A DNA stretch of 64,000 nt from Synaphobranchus kaupii (lineage: Eukaryota; Chordata; Actinopteri; Anguilliformes; Synaphobranchidae). Both the position numbers and the translations under genes were made by a program. The notes below the pieces were generated by a model, which worked only from the letters and a program-made list of their open reading frames with translations, made no database searches and was not told the DNA's origin. This document shows, piece by piece, positions 46,401 through 59,339 of the stretch (positions are counted from its first letter, which is position 1; each line of letters opens with the position of its first letter). The DNA lies in assembly GCA_029718625.1 (NCBI GenBank), contig CM056376.1:119444222-119508221 (forward strand). The letters are read 5' to 3'.

Positions 46401-49234
46401 TTGGTTAAATACTTTGCTCAAGGGTAAATCCCCAGTGCCTCATCTAGGTATCAAAACCATAACTTTGGAATTACAAGCCCATTTCCCTATCCATTAAACT
46501 GCACTACCACCCTACATCAGAATAGGTGTTGTTATACAACTCTTGCTAAAACGATCACTTTATCAAAGTTCTCTGCTAATTCCCTATCAGTCCATGTGGA
46601 GGAGGCTTGATTAATGCAAAATTTCAGCTATTTTATTCATTAATTTATAAATATCTCTACCAAAAAAGCACCTAGGGTTGTTTTATTACAGTACAACCTA
46701 GTCTAAATATAAATCAGCCTTGTAAAGGGATTCATTTGGTGGGTATTGTCCATCAAAGTAACATTTACAAGTGGTTAGTACTGGAATACCTGACTTTAAA
46801 TAGATTTGAACTTTATGTACACTAGGGCTGTCAATTTCCCTGAGAATACAGGTCGAATGCGACTACACGGAAATGATCAATAGTCGAACGATAGTCGACT
46901 ATGTAGGCTTACATATTATATTACGCAAGTTGTGCTAAGAACGCTTAGAATTACCAGGTGCGTTGCGTGTTTTATCCACTAGAGGGAAATAACCGATAGA
47001 AAACCATAGCGCTGTGCTTTTGTTATGGCAAAATCATATAGCTACTGTAGAAGTGGTGTTTGACCATAATCAAAGAAAGCGGACAAAATAAATGCCAAGT
47101 CTCCCAAGATTAAAAAAATACAATTTATTACATCATCTCATCTGCGTCCGACTGCAGCATAAGTTACAAATAACGTGCAAAACGGAGAACAAAATACCAT
47201 TTCATACACCAACGATGGCAAAATACAATGTAATATACCAACGATTGCAAAATACCATTTCATAAACCAACGATGGTAATTGCAATATTTGAAAACAACA
47301 AGATGACCATAAAAGCAAAAATGGTTTCTTTACAGCATATAATGAAACTTGTAGAAAAATAAATAGCCTCTAGTTCTCTTATTTCAAAATAAAATAAATT
47401 GCCTCGGCGTCTCTTTAGTGCAGCCATATAACATTGCTAAACTTTGGTGGTTAACTTGATTGATCACCAAGAACAAGCGATCAACATGCCCATACCATTT
47501 CAAATATCGTACATACCAACGATGGTAATTGCACAATTTGAAAAGCAACAAGCAATAATAACCCTAAAGGAAGACGTGTATATGGGGAAATAATAAATAA
47601 TGTTGTCGAAAATAAATACAGGTCATCTAGGCATCTCATATTTCAAATACTTTGCCTCGGCGTATCTGTTTAAGGGCTTAACAATATTGCTAAACTTTGG
47701 GTAATAGCCTAGAGATTGTTCGCCAAGAACACCAGTCGATCAACATTCTCTGGGTCCAGAGCGGAGCGCTTTTTGTTAACTATATTTCCCGCAGTGGAAA
47801 ATACGCGTTATCTCCGTAGTTTTAAGAATCACGTCCTTCATCTCCCATTCATCATCCATGTAGTGCGCAGTAACAGTCACATAAGCGTCATTTGCCATCG
47901 ATGTCCAGCCATCAGTCGTCAACGCAACATATTTGTCACTGAGGGTTGTGCGAAGACTTTGTTTGGTCGCGTCACATAGTTTTGCAATGCGATCTGTGAT
48001 AGTTGCACGGTTTGGAATTGTATACCGTGGCTCTAACTCGTGGATTAATTCCCGAAATCCAACACACTGTAACATTTATGGGTCGAATGTCCTTGCAAAT
48101 GAAATGTACTAGTTTATTCATTATGGAAGCTTGGCGAGCAGCAGGCAACGCTTTTGTTGAAGACGGAGAGAAATAGTTTGTCACCCGCGTCTGTTTAGCT
48201 GCTGGCTCCACCGCTGACGCTAGCTCTGCAAACTGCACAGGGTGTGTGCTTTGAATGTGGACCCTCATATTACTCGTACTTGTGTGATATTTAAATTCCT
48301 CTTTGCAAATTCTACAGACGACAACGTCTTTCTGTAGAATCTTGCCTTTAGTAGAACGGAATCCGAACACTTTCCAAACATCCCTTCTTAAATGTTGAGG
48401 AGTAATAATGGTCTGCTGCTCATCTTCGTCCGCCATGATTTTATGATGTGTATCGCGAGATTTGCGATCGACTGACGGTTTGGCAGTCGACCTGTTCATA
48501 ATTTTTACATAGTCGACCTGTATTCGACTTTTGAATTTCGACCTGACAGCCCTAATGTACACGTATGAAAGGATAAACAAGCTGCTTCAGAAAAGCTTCT
48601 ATTTTAAAGGATCTGAAAGTGTGCAAAAGAATGGAAGGATTTTATAAATACTTACACATTTTGCCAGGACATTTTTTCTGTAGGCTTTGATCCTAAAAAA
48701 ACAAAAACCAAAAAAGGAGAAAATCATTATGAAAGCCCTGCGATTATGTTACTCAGTTCTTTAACCCAGGCGAATACAAATGTACAGGTTCACTCTTTTA
48801 GACAGACATAAAGTACACATAGCATTTGTAAGCATCGTGTATGAGTGTGTGAAGTTCTTATGAAGTCTTACGTTTCTCTTGCGATGATCTTGCTGCCTAT
48901 AGCTGCCTGAACAGCGATCTCGAAAAGTTGCCTCGGTATTGTGTCCTTCAGCCGTTCACAGATTGCTTTGCCCATAATGTACGACTTCTCCCTGGGACCA
49001 GAAACATGCCAAGGAGTTAAGGTATTAAGAACCCGGGCCTCTATGCATTCAAATTCTGTTCAAATGCAGCTATATCCAGAGACTTTTTTTTTTTTTTTTT
49101 TCATTTCTTGAATTAAAATCTGTTCAAATGTTCTAGAGCTTTATTGTTACTGTTACTCAGAAATTAGTCTTGTTCGACTGTTAATTTTACTTTTGCGATT
49201 TAGAGTCAATAAATAATTAAATCTCCTTGCATTT

Positions 49235-49302
<68 letters not shown>

Positions 49303-52300
49303 GTATCAGCTGATCTTTAAAGAAAAAAAAAAACGGTGACTGGTATTGCCAAAAATCCTGATTGGACCATCCCTACTCTGTACATTCAGAACCCAAAACC
49401 CAGGCCTCTGTACACTGAGGCCTAGCATGTGCAAAGCCTTTTAGCATAGGTAAAACCAATAACATGACCAATAATTGGTCTTGTGATTGTTTTGCACAAA
49501 TCATTGGTTGTGTTATTAGTTTTGTGTGTGCTATAAGGCTTTGCATACACTAAAGGTCTCAGTAAATCAGGCCCTAAGAACTCAAAACCCAGGCCTCTGT
49601 ACGTTAAGAATCCTAAAATAACCAAATCTGGAGAAATTATCAATATCATGATTCATGATAAGTGTAATAAGGACAGAATCGTACTACCAATGCTGGGGTC
49701 AATAATCGTAATTCAGTTCAAATGAACCTCTCCCTTTAAATTCAATTCCAATTTTGAGTAAATTCAACGAACCCAATTCCAATTTGGTTTATTTTATTCA
49801 ATACTTTATTAATTTCACCATTAGCAACTTCCATCTGGATATGACAATCTACAAATTAAATAAATGCAAAATAATCATAATGTTTAGATTTTTTTATTTT
49901 TTGTTGAACCACATACACCCATGCATTAACTGAAAATGTACCAACAGCACACACAAGCATTATTGGATCCCTTCCCATGGTTTCACACTGGAGAGTTGGA
50001 TTTCACATATTTACGGTAATTAGGTTTTTCAATCAATTTTAGAATATTGGAATATTTAGAATATTTTGGACAGAAGATGCATTATAAAATAAGCATGGAT
50101 CACAGGGTAAAAGCAGTGACTCACTTGTGCACGATTGTACTGAGCTCCTCCACTGGTTTGCCATTCAACAAGATGTCCATCTTCACCAGCTCGGCTGGAA
50201 GGTAGCCCGCATCTTCATAGTCAAAGCTACAGGAAGAGTAGCATCATTATCATCACCACCATCACTCCCACAATGTCCACTGTAATTATGATGTTGCTGA
50301 TTGACAGCTTCCCTTCAGCTTCGAATATAATCATCGGCATCATCATTGTAATTATCATTTTCAATGTCATTGGGAAGCACTCTAGGGACATCATTTCATT
50401 TTAATAAATTAATATTCCAAGAAATATTTACAAACATTGAAAACAATCAGAAAATGTAAATAAATGTCATGAATATGTGAGGCATTCTAATGCAAAACAA
50501 CCTCGAAAAAAAAAAACAAAGCCATTAGAATTATCTAGCAATTGTTGTCTAAAGATGTTGCTCTGACACTAAAATGTAACCTCCTCAATATACCAAAACT
50601 GAACAAGGTGTCCAAGTTTGCTTTTGCAGTCCCAAAGAAGAAAAAAATGATACGCCTTCATACAAATCATGCTAACAAGCTAATCAGTTGCTTGCTTTGA
50701 AAAGCTTCAATTGTAATGATATTTCAACACATGGTTGCATTACAATATTGAAGTAGAAGTGCAGTAAAACTGCATAGTATTTTCCCCATTGCATTTCTAT
50801 TTTTGCCTATAGTCATTCGCTGCTAGCCATATTGCGGCATTAGTTTGTGAAGGTCTGATAACGGTCCTGAAATATTCCGCTGTGCCCACGGTTTCGCAGT
50901 ATCAATGAGTAACATACTGTAAATTAATTCAATTCAATACATACATCCAATTGAAGTGTTCTTTGCAGTATTTTTCATGAAAGTAGACCAATCTAATAAA
51001 AGAAGAATCCAACTACCATAACAAATCTGTGATTCACAAAATAAAACCCTCATTGGTCACATTCTTGCACAGTGCCCCGCTACCCAATGACAAGCTTTGC
51101 ACCAAACCAATCATGTCTCCACCCCCCCTGCAGTACTCTTTATTCAAAGGCAGTCGTTTTGCGGTACTCTATACATGGTCCATGTAAGCTGCAGTTATGG
51201 GATTCTTAAAAGGCAGGCGAAGCTCACTCGCCTGGCATATCCTGAGGACAGTGACTTGAGGTGGTCATAGAAGTCAACCACAATTTCATTCAGGGGGAAG
51301 AGGTATTTCATCATCACCCTGTGCTCATCAATGTAGATCATGTTCTTCTGCACTGCCCTGCGGTTCTGAAAAAATAGATGATATGCAGACAAACGATATT
51401 CAATTCACCTGCTCAACCAGCTATCTAGGGTCACTCTTCAAACGACAGACCAATTACAGCAACTGCACACTAACTAGGCTCTGTTACCTAAGGCTGACTA
51501 AAACCAGTTAAACATGCATTTTCAGGGGCTGCAGCTGGTTGATTCCCTCATTTCCACATTTCTGCAAACTAACTGTAAAATAACGTACCATTGCTTCTTT
51601 GTGGGAGCCATTCCATTTGTTAATCATTAGGAATTCTACTGTTCCTTATCTATTGATAGACAGCTCCTCCAACTGACTCTTTCTCCATTTTATGTCCTTC
51701 AAAGAGCACCCCAGGATGCCCTGTAATCCACAGGACTACATACCAGGCACAGGGTCATGATCTTCCCGATGTGGTCGTCAGGGGCGATAATGGTGCCCGT
51801 GACCATTGGCTCCAGGTAGTTGGTCACCTGAGACTTGTCTGGAAAATGGGCGGGGTTAACGATAGTGATCTCTTTCTCCCCATGCTCCTACAGGACAAAG
51901 AACATTTTCAATGTGCTCATTAAAGTATCTCCTTAATGAGAGAGATGACTGTTGTGTACCAGCAGGGTTGGAGTCAGTTACACTCATTCAGCTCCAGTTC
52001 AATTCCATCAACTCAATTACTTTTAATATCAAGTCTTCCAAATTAAAGTCCAGTTAAATTCTTCTCAATTCCAATTTTGAGTTCAAAATTCAACCACCAC
52101 AAATAACATTTCAATATTCCTCCGATAACAATTCCTTCAATTCAATTTATGTAATTAAATTCTCTTAAATTCCTCAAAACCCTGAGGCATTTCTAAATCC
52201 ATTCAATTATTTTGATTGAAAGCAACTCCATTCCAAATGGCCTCAATTCCAGTTCAACACCAATTAAAAATGTCATTGCATTACGATTCTTGGAATTTGC

Positions 52301-55300
52301 GATCAATTTCCCCTCTGCATGATATTTGTAATACAACTGACCCAATAATTCCACGTTAAATATAAATTACTGAAACACTGACAGGTAGGGTGACTGTGTA
52401 TGTGGAATTTTGTATCAAATTCTGTATCGGAGTACAGCAGCCTGAGGCTCTACCTTGATGAGTTTGGCAGAGGAAAGGATGGCCTTGTAGGGCACAGTCG
52501 GCGCCGTGACAATGACCGATGCGTTGTGCTCCTGCTCCAAACGCTGATTGAACACCTCCATGTGGAGGAGACCCAGGAAGCCCAACCTGCAGGGCGAGAG
52601 CAAAACATCAAAGGAGAAACAGAACCATCGGTGGGCTCTCAAACTGGCATGTTCACAGATAGAATGCCTATTCACCGGCTTAAGACTATGAATGAGTGTA
52701 CCGCACATACGTTTGTTCTAACTGCTTCTATGGGATGTGCTATCACTAAGAAAAAACCTATTTAGAGCGATTTGTCATTTGATTGTCTGACTGGATTAGT
52801 TCAATCATCTGAAAATTGGAGGGCAGGTTAGGATGATTGACATCTGAAAAGTCCCACCTCCAGCCAGCCCCCAAGGCAGGGCTACTGTCCCTCTGGAGTG
52901 TAACACTGGAGTCATTCAGGGCCAGTTTCTCCACTGCGCTGCGTAGGGTACTGTAGTCCGACTGGTCCACTGGGTACATCCCTGCCGACAGCAAGACCAC
53001 ACTACTACAGAACTGCAAAACAACCTTAAGGCAGGTCACGTACATGCAGCACCGCGCTACACCTGGAACATTCCCAGTTACCTCTGCTTCCCTCTTGTAC
53101 AAGTCTTGTACAAGACTTCAGAGAGAAATCTCCATCAAAGCAGAGTTAAATGTCTCTTTAAAATGTACTGTCTTTTCATCCATGCAGTATAAGTGAATGT
53201 TAAAGAGATTGATATTGGTAATTCACAGGTGCATTTAACCACTTTTCTTCACTTAATCAAAAACAAATTCTGAATTGTACAGTCTGATCTCTCTTCAAAG
53301 GCCCAAACTAAAAGGTTTTGTGCAGAACAATTGCATAATTTTGCGCTCTCTGCTCGAGCTAAGATCTCAGTCCAGACTCCATACCGGCGAAGACCATGGC
53401 CTTGGCGGGTTTGAACCCCGGCAGCGCCTCCACGGGGTGTTTGGGGTGAAAGAGCGTGTCTCCGATTTGCGCCTCTTTCACATCCTTCATCCCTGCGATC
53501 ACGTAGCCCACCTGTCCCGCGTACCTGGGACGCAGGCAAAGCATCAGGCGCGTACTCAGGGATTCACCCGAGCAGAACTTACTGACTCCATGAGCAACGT
53601 GGAGAGCAAACATCAGGTTCCATCTTTAAGTCTGAAGTGGTGCACTGTCACTCAGTTACTTTTAGTTATTTTACCTTTATTTTACCAGGCAGGCCAATTA
53701 AGAGCAAAATCTTATTTACAACGGCGGCCTGGCATAGCTCGCTGTAATTTCTTAACCAAATAATGAACTTCATAAAAGCATAGTCTGTTTTTAAGGCACA
53801 CAATCAAGCAATCAATAATAAATTATTGCTATTATGCTATTTATTTTTATTTTTTTCCCCTATCAAGCGTGTCACCTGAATGAATAAGCAACATTTTACT
53901 TCATACAACGCAAATTGGTTTTTATCATTCTGTGAGTTCACAAGTTAACTAACAGATAATGTAGCATGTCACAGTCATCAATTCATATACCTAGGAATTA
54001 TTATTAATGATTACTTGCATTAACTGGTGGGGGGGGGACTCACAAACTGTCTGTGGGGTGCTCCTCTGGCTGCAAAATTCCCAGCTCGTTCACCTCGTAA
54101 GTCTTGCCCTGGTGAGCCGACACAATGCGGTCCCCCTTACGAACCTGCCCCCCAAAGAGTGCGATGTTCGCCACCACTCCGCGGTAATGATCGAAGCTGG
54201 AGTCAAACACCAGCGCTTTGAATGGGTCGTCTCTGTTGGCAACTGGCCTTTGAGGAGGAATGCGACAATTTCTGTGATGAACAAATGCCAGCTCTAGAGA
54301 TTTGAATCTTTCTGTCCCAATAAATAATTTGATGGGTTTGTAAACATACAGGAAGTGACTGTTGAAAGTCAATAATCTTTAATAGTCCCAATTATGATTG
54401 AATAAAATTACCTTGTAACAAAGCATTATTTTGTTTGAAATTAAGCCTTACAGCAGATCCTCAGACTTATATAATTTATCACTTTTTAAAATGAAGTCTG
54501 AACTGTCAGTAAATTAACTTGTAAAGGAGGGCATAAATAGGATTAAAAAGAGACTTACGGAGGGATTCTTCTCACAACTTCCTCGAGCACTCGATCGACA
54601 TTCGTGCCCAATTTGGCAGATATCTGACAAGTGAGAAAACTGCACTCATTTAATCGAAATCAAATCAGAAAGCAATGCTTACCGACAGTTAGGTTAAAAA
54701 AAAAAACTCTTTCAATTACCCTTATGCAGTCTTCCTTCGGGATATCGAACACCTTTTCTATCTGTTTTTCAACCCGTTCTGGGTCAGCATTTTTCAGATC
54801 AATCTGAAATAAAGTGGACCAAAGCGCAAAAAAGGTCTCAGTGCACCAGGCAGAGATGCCACATTATGACAGAAAGTGGCATAAAGATGAGCACATAATC
54901 ATGATTCAATTCACAGCCAAGATGACCAAGTACATTTTACCTTGTTAATCACTGGTATGATGGTCAACTGTGCTTCAAATGCCAAGTAGAAGTTCGCCAC
55001 CGTCTGCGCTTGGATCCCCTTCAAAGCAAGCCACACAATTCAATCACCATAACATGGAATTACATATCAGTTCCCTCGCTTACTTTGTACTCTGAGGGGT
55101 TTTGTTAAAAATTATTCTTTCTTGATGAGGGATTTTATTTTTTTTCTCAGAATAAATGTACTTCAATTAAAAGTTGGATTTTTCAAATTTCTTTCAGTGT
55201 GAGATTAAGCAAATTCACCAAAAGGTGAATTTTCTATAACCCTTTTTACTCATCTTTACCAGGGGTGCCAATAATTGTGGAGGGCACTGTATATGCTGAA

Positions 55301-57429
55301 AAAAACGCTAACCTGGTTTGCATCAACGATGAGAAGAACTCCTTGGCACGCTGAAATTGATCTGGACACCTCATAACTGAAGTCGACATGCCCCTGTGAA
55401 AAGAAAAACACAAGCTGTAACAAAAGAAAGCAAAAGCGAAATAAACCGAAAAGACAAGTCTTCCCAAACAAGTCTCAGCACAGTGTAATGTAACCGCTGT
55501 TTATACGGAGAGCTGTGAAGGAATAGCGTACACCAAAATCAAAAACTCCTATTTGCACAAAGAAAAAAACCTGAACTTTGCACAGTTCCAATGAACACAT
55601 ATTCACATATTCTGCAATATACATACAAAGCTAATATCCATAACTTAATCGCTATTTATTTGCTTAGCAGACAACCTTATCCTGGACAACCTCGGTCACA
55701 TTTGAACTATATCAAATTAACTACAACTATACCCAGCTAAGTAATTCCTCAAACCCCCAACTGTCTAATTACGTATTGATTTTTTCCTCCTAAGCGGAGC
55801 ACACACTGCCCTGAATTCTTGACTTTCTTTCAAGACATTCCACTTAATACGGCTAGATATTGACAGTTGTCTCAATAAAATATGCATCCCCATATGGGGG
55901 TTATTATACAATAAATACCACAGATCATGCGGATGTGAATTTTTAAAGAATGTTTTCTCATTGAGGAAACCATCATAGAGTAAATCATAGCCATTTATTG
56001 TGAATGGTAAAAGTAACTTCAAGAAACATACAACCGAGAACAATTAAAAAAATACACAAATGCCTGAAATACAATGAGCTCCCACACAATATCATTAACA
56101 AAGAATAGGTTATGAATGCTTAGTTTTAGTTTGCACTTAAAACAGCAGTGCATTGTAATACAAATGTGTTTGTTTTATGGATTTTATTAATTAAGTGCAA
56201 AAAAACCAGCAGACCCTGTGGCCCTCCAGGACCAGGAATGAAGATCACTGCCCTAGACCGTGACTCCATGCTGCCACCTACTGTTTAGCTTACAGGTGTG
56301 TCGATGAGGTTGAGTAGGTACGTGCTGCCTTTGTGGGTGTAGAGAAGGGAAGCTGTCTGGGCCTTCACTGTGATCCCCCTCTCTCTCTCCACCTGTAGCT
56401 TGTCCAGGACCTGCTTGTTCCGTTCAGTCTTAGCTATGGCTCCTGCACAAATGAGAGGGTCAGTCATTATCAGTGTCAAGAAAAGTAAAATTGGTGAAAG
56501 TAGACTTTCTACAACAGGGTGTTTTTGTTTTTTGTTTGTTTGAAGAACCGACAGAGAACAGCATCAGAAGTAATTCTAATGGCACTGATTTTTGATCCAA
56601 ACATTGAGCATCAAACATAAGCAAATATGCAAAGAAAATTGTATTCATACTCATTATCCTTTGTAAATGTTAGCAAACCCCAAAGAACATGCCACTATGA
56701 GAGCATTAAAATACGCAAAACCTGCTTAACATACATTCCTTTGAAGTAAAGAACAAAGTATATTTTGGTTTTCCAGGATGAAGAAATCGTATGTGTCTAT
56801 AAGAGTGGTGGTATGATGTGAGCTCACAAAGTACCCGTTATTTCCAGAAGTCTATCCGCTAAGGTGCTCTTGCCGTGGTCAATGTGGGCAATGATGCTAA
56901 AATTCCTGATGTTCTCCACAGGAAACTTGGATGTATCGATATTCTCCTGGAGAGTAGAGCAACATAATTTATATGGAAAATATGTCAGGGTCTTTGAAAA
57001 AACCATCAACGTAAGTTCAGTGTATGCATAGCAGGTTTATAACGTTGTTGTAGAACTACATCTTTTCAGCCCAATACTTAACGTTACCCCTTTAATGACT
57101 CCTGTCTCTTCATTTGTAATGCTATACAAGAAATGAACATTTAAAATACACCCGTCATCACTGCAGCCAAAACTGAAATATGCACTATTCCTAATAGACA
57201 AAACTATCTAACTTAAGTGTTAGTTACATACCTTATCGCGTTGAGAGCTACACTGTCTGGAGCTGTAAGTGTATATGGCAGGAGCATTTCTCATCCATCG
57301 ATGTCTGATTACAGTGCAAGCCGTGGTGTATTTTTGTGTCTTTCGTATTAACTTGTAAGTTCTCAAATCAAGCAGACGTCTTGCGAAGGTTAGCACACAT
57401 CCCTGAGCATATATTAAGGACAACGACAT
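43444..57429 (-). CDS. guf1: GUF1, mitochondrial translation factor GTPase (LepA/EF4 family), 17 coding exons
   Basis: Mitochondrial EF4/LepA homologue, a ribosome-binding GTPase acting in organellar translation. Exons 5' to 3' (plus coordinates): 57232-57429, 56835-56946, 56294-56442, 55313-55393, 54941-55018, 54720-54803, 54559-54623, 54044-54247, 53385-53524, 52858-52981, 52454-52586, 51744-51887, 51232-51365, 50125-50226, 48872-48991, 48656-48692, 43444-43578. Total 2040 nt, 679 aa, with all frames joining. Residues 1-66 are Arg-rich with few acidic residues, like a mitochondrial presequence. GTPase motifs are intact: AHIDHGKST (86-94), RERGITVK (123-130), DTPGH (151-155) and NKID (205-208). 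The C-terminus ([20 protein letters not shown]) is the LepA C-terminal signature. The donor of exon 51232-51365 is GC (CCAG|GCGAGT). Confidence 0.97.
44184..45055. repeat. MITE, GGGTGCGTTTCCC family, in guf1 last intron
   Basis: The left end GGGATGCGTTTCCCGATAAC and the right end GATGCTTTTGGGAAACGCACCCC are inverted copies. A second right-end-like copy (GATGCTTTTGGGAAACGCATCC) is at 44962-44983. This family is widespread in teleosts. No transposase. Confidence 0.75.
45082..45303. repeat. Tc1-family terminal/non-coding remnant
   Basis: ACCCCATAATGACAATGTGAAAA and AAAATTCTACACACAACACC, with GTATTCATACCCTTTGC at the end, match the non-coding part of a Tc1-like family abundant in fish. The transposase is absent. 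Confidence 0.7.
45440..45790. repeat. Repeat with perfect 75-bp inverted arms
   Basis: The first part matches the repeat at 32961-33130. Arms 45556-45630 and 45705-45779 are exact reverse complements (75/75 by eye), with a ~74-bp centre that is itself partly self-complementary. RNA or single-stranded DNA from here would form a long hairpin. It lies in the guf1 last intron. Confidence 0.92.
46400..46520 (-). repeat. tRNA-like SINE fragment
   Basis: Minus strand: TAGTGCAGTTTAATGGATAGGG (A-box-like) followed by ATGGTTTTGATACC (B-box-like). The body is short or decayed. Confidence 0.4.
46823..48554 (-). mobile_element. hAT transposon, internally deleted, 8-bp target duplication
   Basis: Terminal repeats TAGGGCTGTCA… (left) and …TGACAGCCCTA (right) are flanked by an exact 8-bp target duplication ATGTACAC (46815-46822 and 48555-48562), the hAT signature. 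The 1732-bp element carries only the 5' part of a transposase. A family of ACCAACGATGGTAATTGCA words repeats at 47200-47530. It is inserted in the large last intron of guf1, in the same orientation as the gene. Confidence 0.95.
47776..48436 (-). pseudogene. Truncated hAT transposase with BED zinc finger
   Basis: Starting at MADEDEQQT (ATG at 48436), a BED-type finger follows ([12 protein letters not shown] … [10 protein letters not shown]: CxxC and HxxxxH). A frameshift near 48075-48100 moves the frame to [15 protein letters not shown] … ALTTDGWTS, which contains the first catalytic Asp of the hAT RNase-H-like domain. The remaining core and the dimerisation domain are deleted. It cannot be active. 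Confidence 0.88.
49237..49303. repeat. (AAT)n microsatellite
   Basis: About 22 uninterrupted AAT units in a guf1 intron. Confidence 0.97.
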
Positions 57430-57720
57430 ATTTGATACACCAGAAAGGTGCTAAGGATAAACTTTCACGTCTCCTCAACCTAGCTAACCAGCTTGCTTTT
57501 ACTTGCAGTAATGTTGCACTCGAGCTGCTTGGACGTTCTCCTAACTTAGCGACAATGCAGGCAACAAATCACTGAAACGGATGCACTCCATGCAAAAGTA
57601 CCTTAGATTAATCTACGTGATTAAACACGCAGATCAAGCATTCACTAACGAAACAAATGCATTACATTTCAAATGGTTAGGTAAAATTTCCCAATACTAT
57701 TGGGCAACATGACAGTTGAA

Positions 57721-57736
57721 GGAGGCGGCCATCTTG
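57721..57736 (-). promoter_or_regulatory. guf1: YY1-like motif upstream of guf1
   Basis: CTCAAGATGGCCGCCTCC on the minus strand holds the AAGATGGC(C/G)GC core of YY1 sites, ~300 bp upstream of the guf1 ATG. Such sites are common in promoters of nuclear genes for mitochondrial proteins. Confidence 0.6.
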
Positions 57737-57907
57737 AGGTTAAAGGTTAAACGGTGGTGGAAATAAAACTATTCGTATTTTATGTAATTTAAAAAAAGTT
57801 ATAGCATTACTAAACATAATTTGTTGTATAATTTGACTTTTAGACAATTTGTAGTAATTATATTATTTGTTTTCTTAAATTCACTCAACAGCTTTCCGCA
57901 ACGAAGG

Positions 57908-57928
57908 AACCCTGGGAAATGTAGTTGA
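57908..57928 (-). promoter_or_regulatory. ZNF143/STAF-like motif
   Basis: Minus strand CAACTACATTTCCCAGGGTT resembles the ACTACAATTCCCAG consensus bound by ZNF143. It is about 480 bp upstream of guf1 and could serve guf1 or a divergent transcript toward the gap. Confidence 0.55.
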
Positions 57929-58099
57929 TTACCAGCCTATAGTTGTTACAGTGCGCAAGCAAGTGTGGTAGCAAAATTATTTGGCATTACGATCAGTGCA
58001 GTTACTTTTCTAATAATTTAATCCTGAATTGTGGCTACTTCACAATTACAGATGGTGAACAAACAATAGAAAACAACAGTTTTAATAGTGATATGGTTT

Positions 58100-58495
58100 A
58101 GATGCACTTTTATACCCCTAAAAGACCAGGCGAATCGTTACTCTCTGGTGCTGACTGACCACCAAATGTATGTTAAAGCATTTGTTTCCTGATGAGAGGG
58201 ATGTCTTTATAGATGTCCCCATTCACAGAGCACACAGTTATTTCCCAATGATTTGAGGAGCTGACATTATCCAAGTGTCATGGCCTATCAATCATCAGAT
58301 TTGAATCCAACATGCCTTCTGGAATAACTTCTGAAAATGTGGTTTCCACTGCACTAAGCATGATTTGATTGAAAGTGTTGTCATAATCCTCCCACATAAT
58401 TGTAGACGCTGGTACGCCACAGCTCAAGATGGTGCAAAGACAAACATTATATGCAGTGTTGCGATGTTTACTAAGCAGTACTTATTTTGGTAAAT
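58100..58495 (+). pseudogene. Possible decayed Tc1-like transposase remnant
   Basis: Across frames, short pieces (EHTVISQ.FEE, HGLSI..FESN, LKMVQRQT) recall the segment around the third catalytic residue of fish Tc1 transposases. No single frame is maintained. It ends at the assembly gap. Confidence 0.25.
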
Positions 58496-58499
58496 TGTA

Positions 58500-58999
58500 N
58501 NNNNNNNNNNNNNNNNNNNNNNNNNNNNNNNNNNNNNNNNNNNNNNNNNNNNNNNNNNNNNNNNNNNNNNNNNNNNNNNNNNNNNNNNNNNNNNNNNNNN
58601 NNNNNNNNNNNNNNNNNNNNNNNNNNNNNNNNNNNNNNNNNNNNNNNNNNNNNNNNNNNNNNNNNNNNNNNNNNNNNNNNNNNNNNNNNNNNNNNNNNNN
58701 NNNNNNNNNNNNNNNNNNNNNNNNNNNNNNNNNNNNNNNNNNNNNNNNNNNNNNNNNNNNNNNNNNNNNNNNNNNNNNNNNNNNNNNNNNNNNNNNNNNN
58801 NNNNNNNNNNNNNNNNNNNNNNNNNNNNNNNNNNNNNNNNNNNNNNNNNNNNNNNNNNNNNNNNNNNNNNNNNNNNNNNNNNNNNNNNNNNNNNNNNNNN
58901 NNNNNNNNNNNNNNNNNNNNNNNNNNNNNNNNNNNNNNNNNNNNNNNNNNNNNNNNNNNNNNNNNNNNNNNNNNNNNNNNNNNNNNNNNNNNNNNNNNN
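58500..58999. other. Assembly gap (500 N)
   Basis: Exactly 500 N, probably a fixed-length scaffold gap of unknown true size. ORFs through it are meaningless. The missing 3' exons of adam9 may be here. Confidence 0.99.
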
Positions 59000-59339
59000 T
59001 TCAATTGTACAAGAGAGAGACATGAAAAATAGCAGGTTAAGAGTTCACAGCAATTCAATATGAATACAAAGCTGAGCAAGGAAAGTAACTCTGATCTTCC
59101 GGTTTCACAATGTGTACGGGAGACTGTTTTTCAGCAAGTGGATAAGAAGGCCTCGCAGCATGGTGGCTAAGACCAGCATGCATGCTGGCTTCGACCTGTA
59201 TGCATAATAATCTATAGCGTAGTGAAATGAGAGCGAGCCTCTGAAAGTGCGCTCTGAATGAATGATTGTTTCGACCGTGGCGGATAATCGGTTCATGTTG
59301 ACGGAGACAGACACACTGCCGGAGGAGAAGGGGACTCAC

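Noticed and set aside
58424..59079. Four ~200-aa ORFs around 58.4-59.1 kb
   Set aside because: They consist mostly of the 500-N gap.
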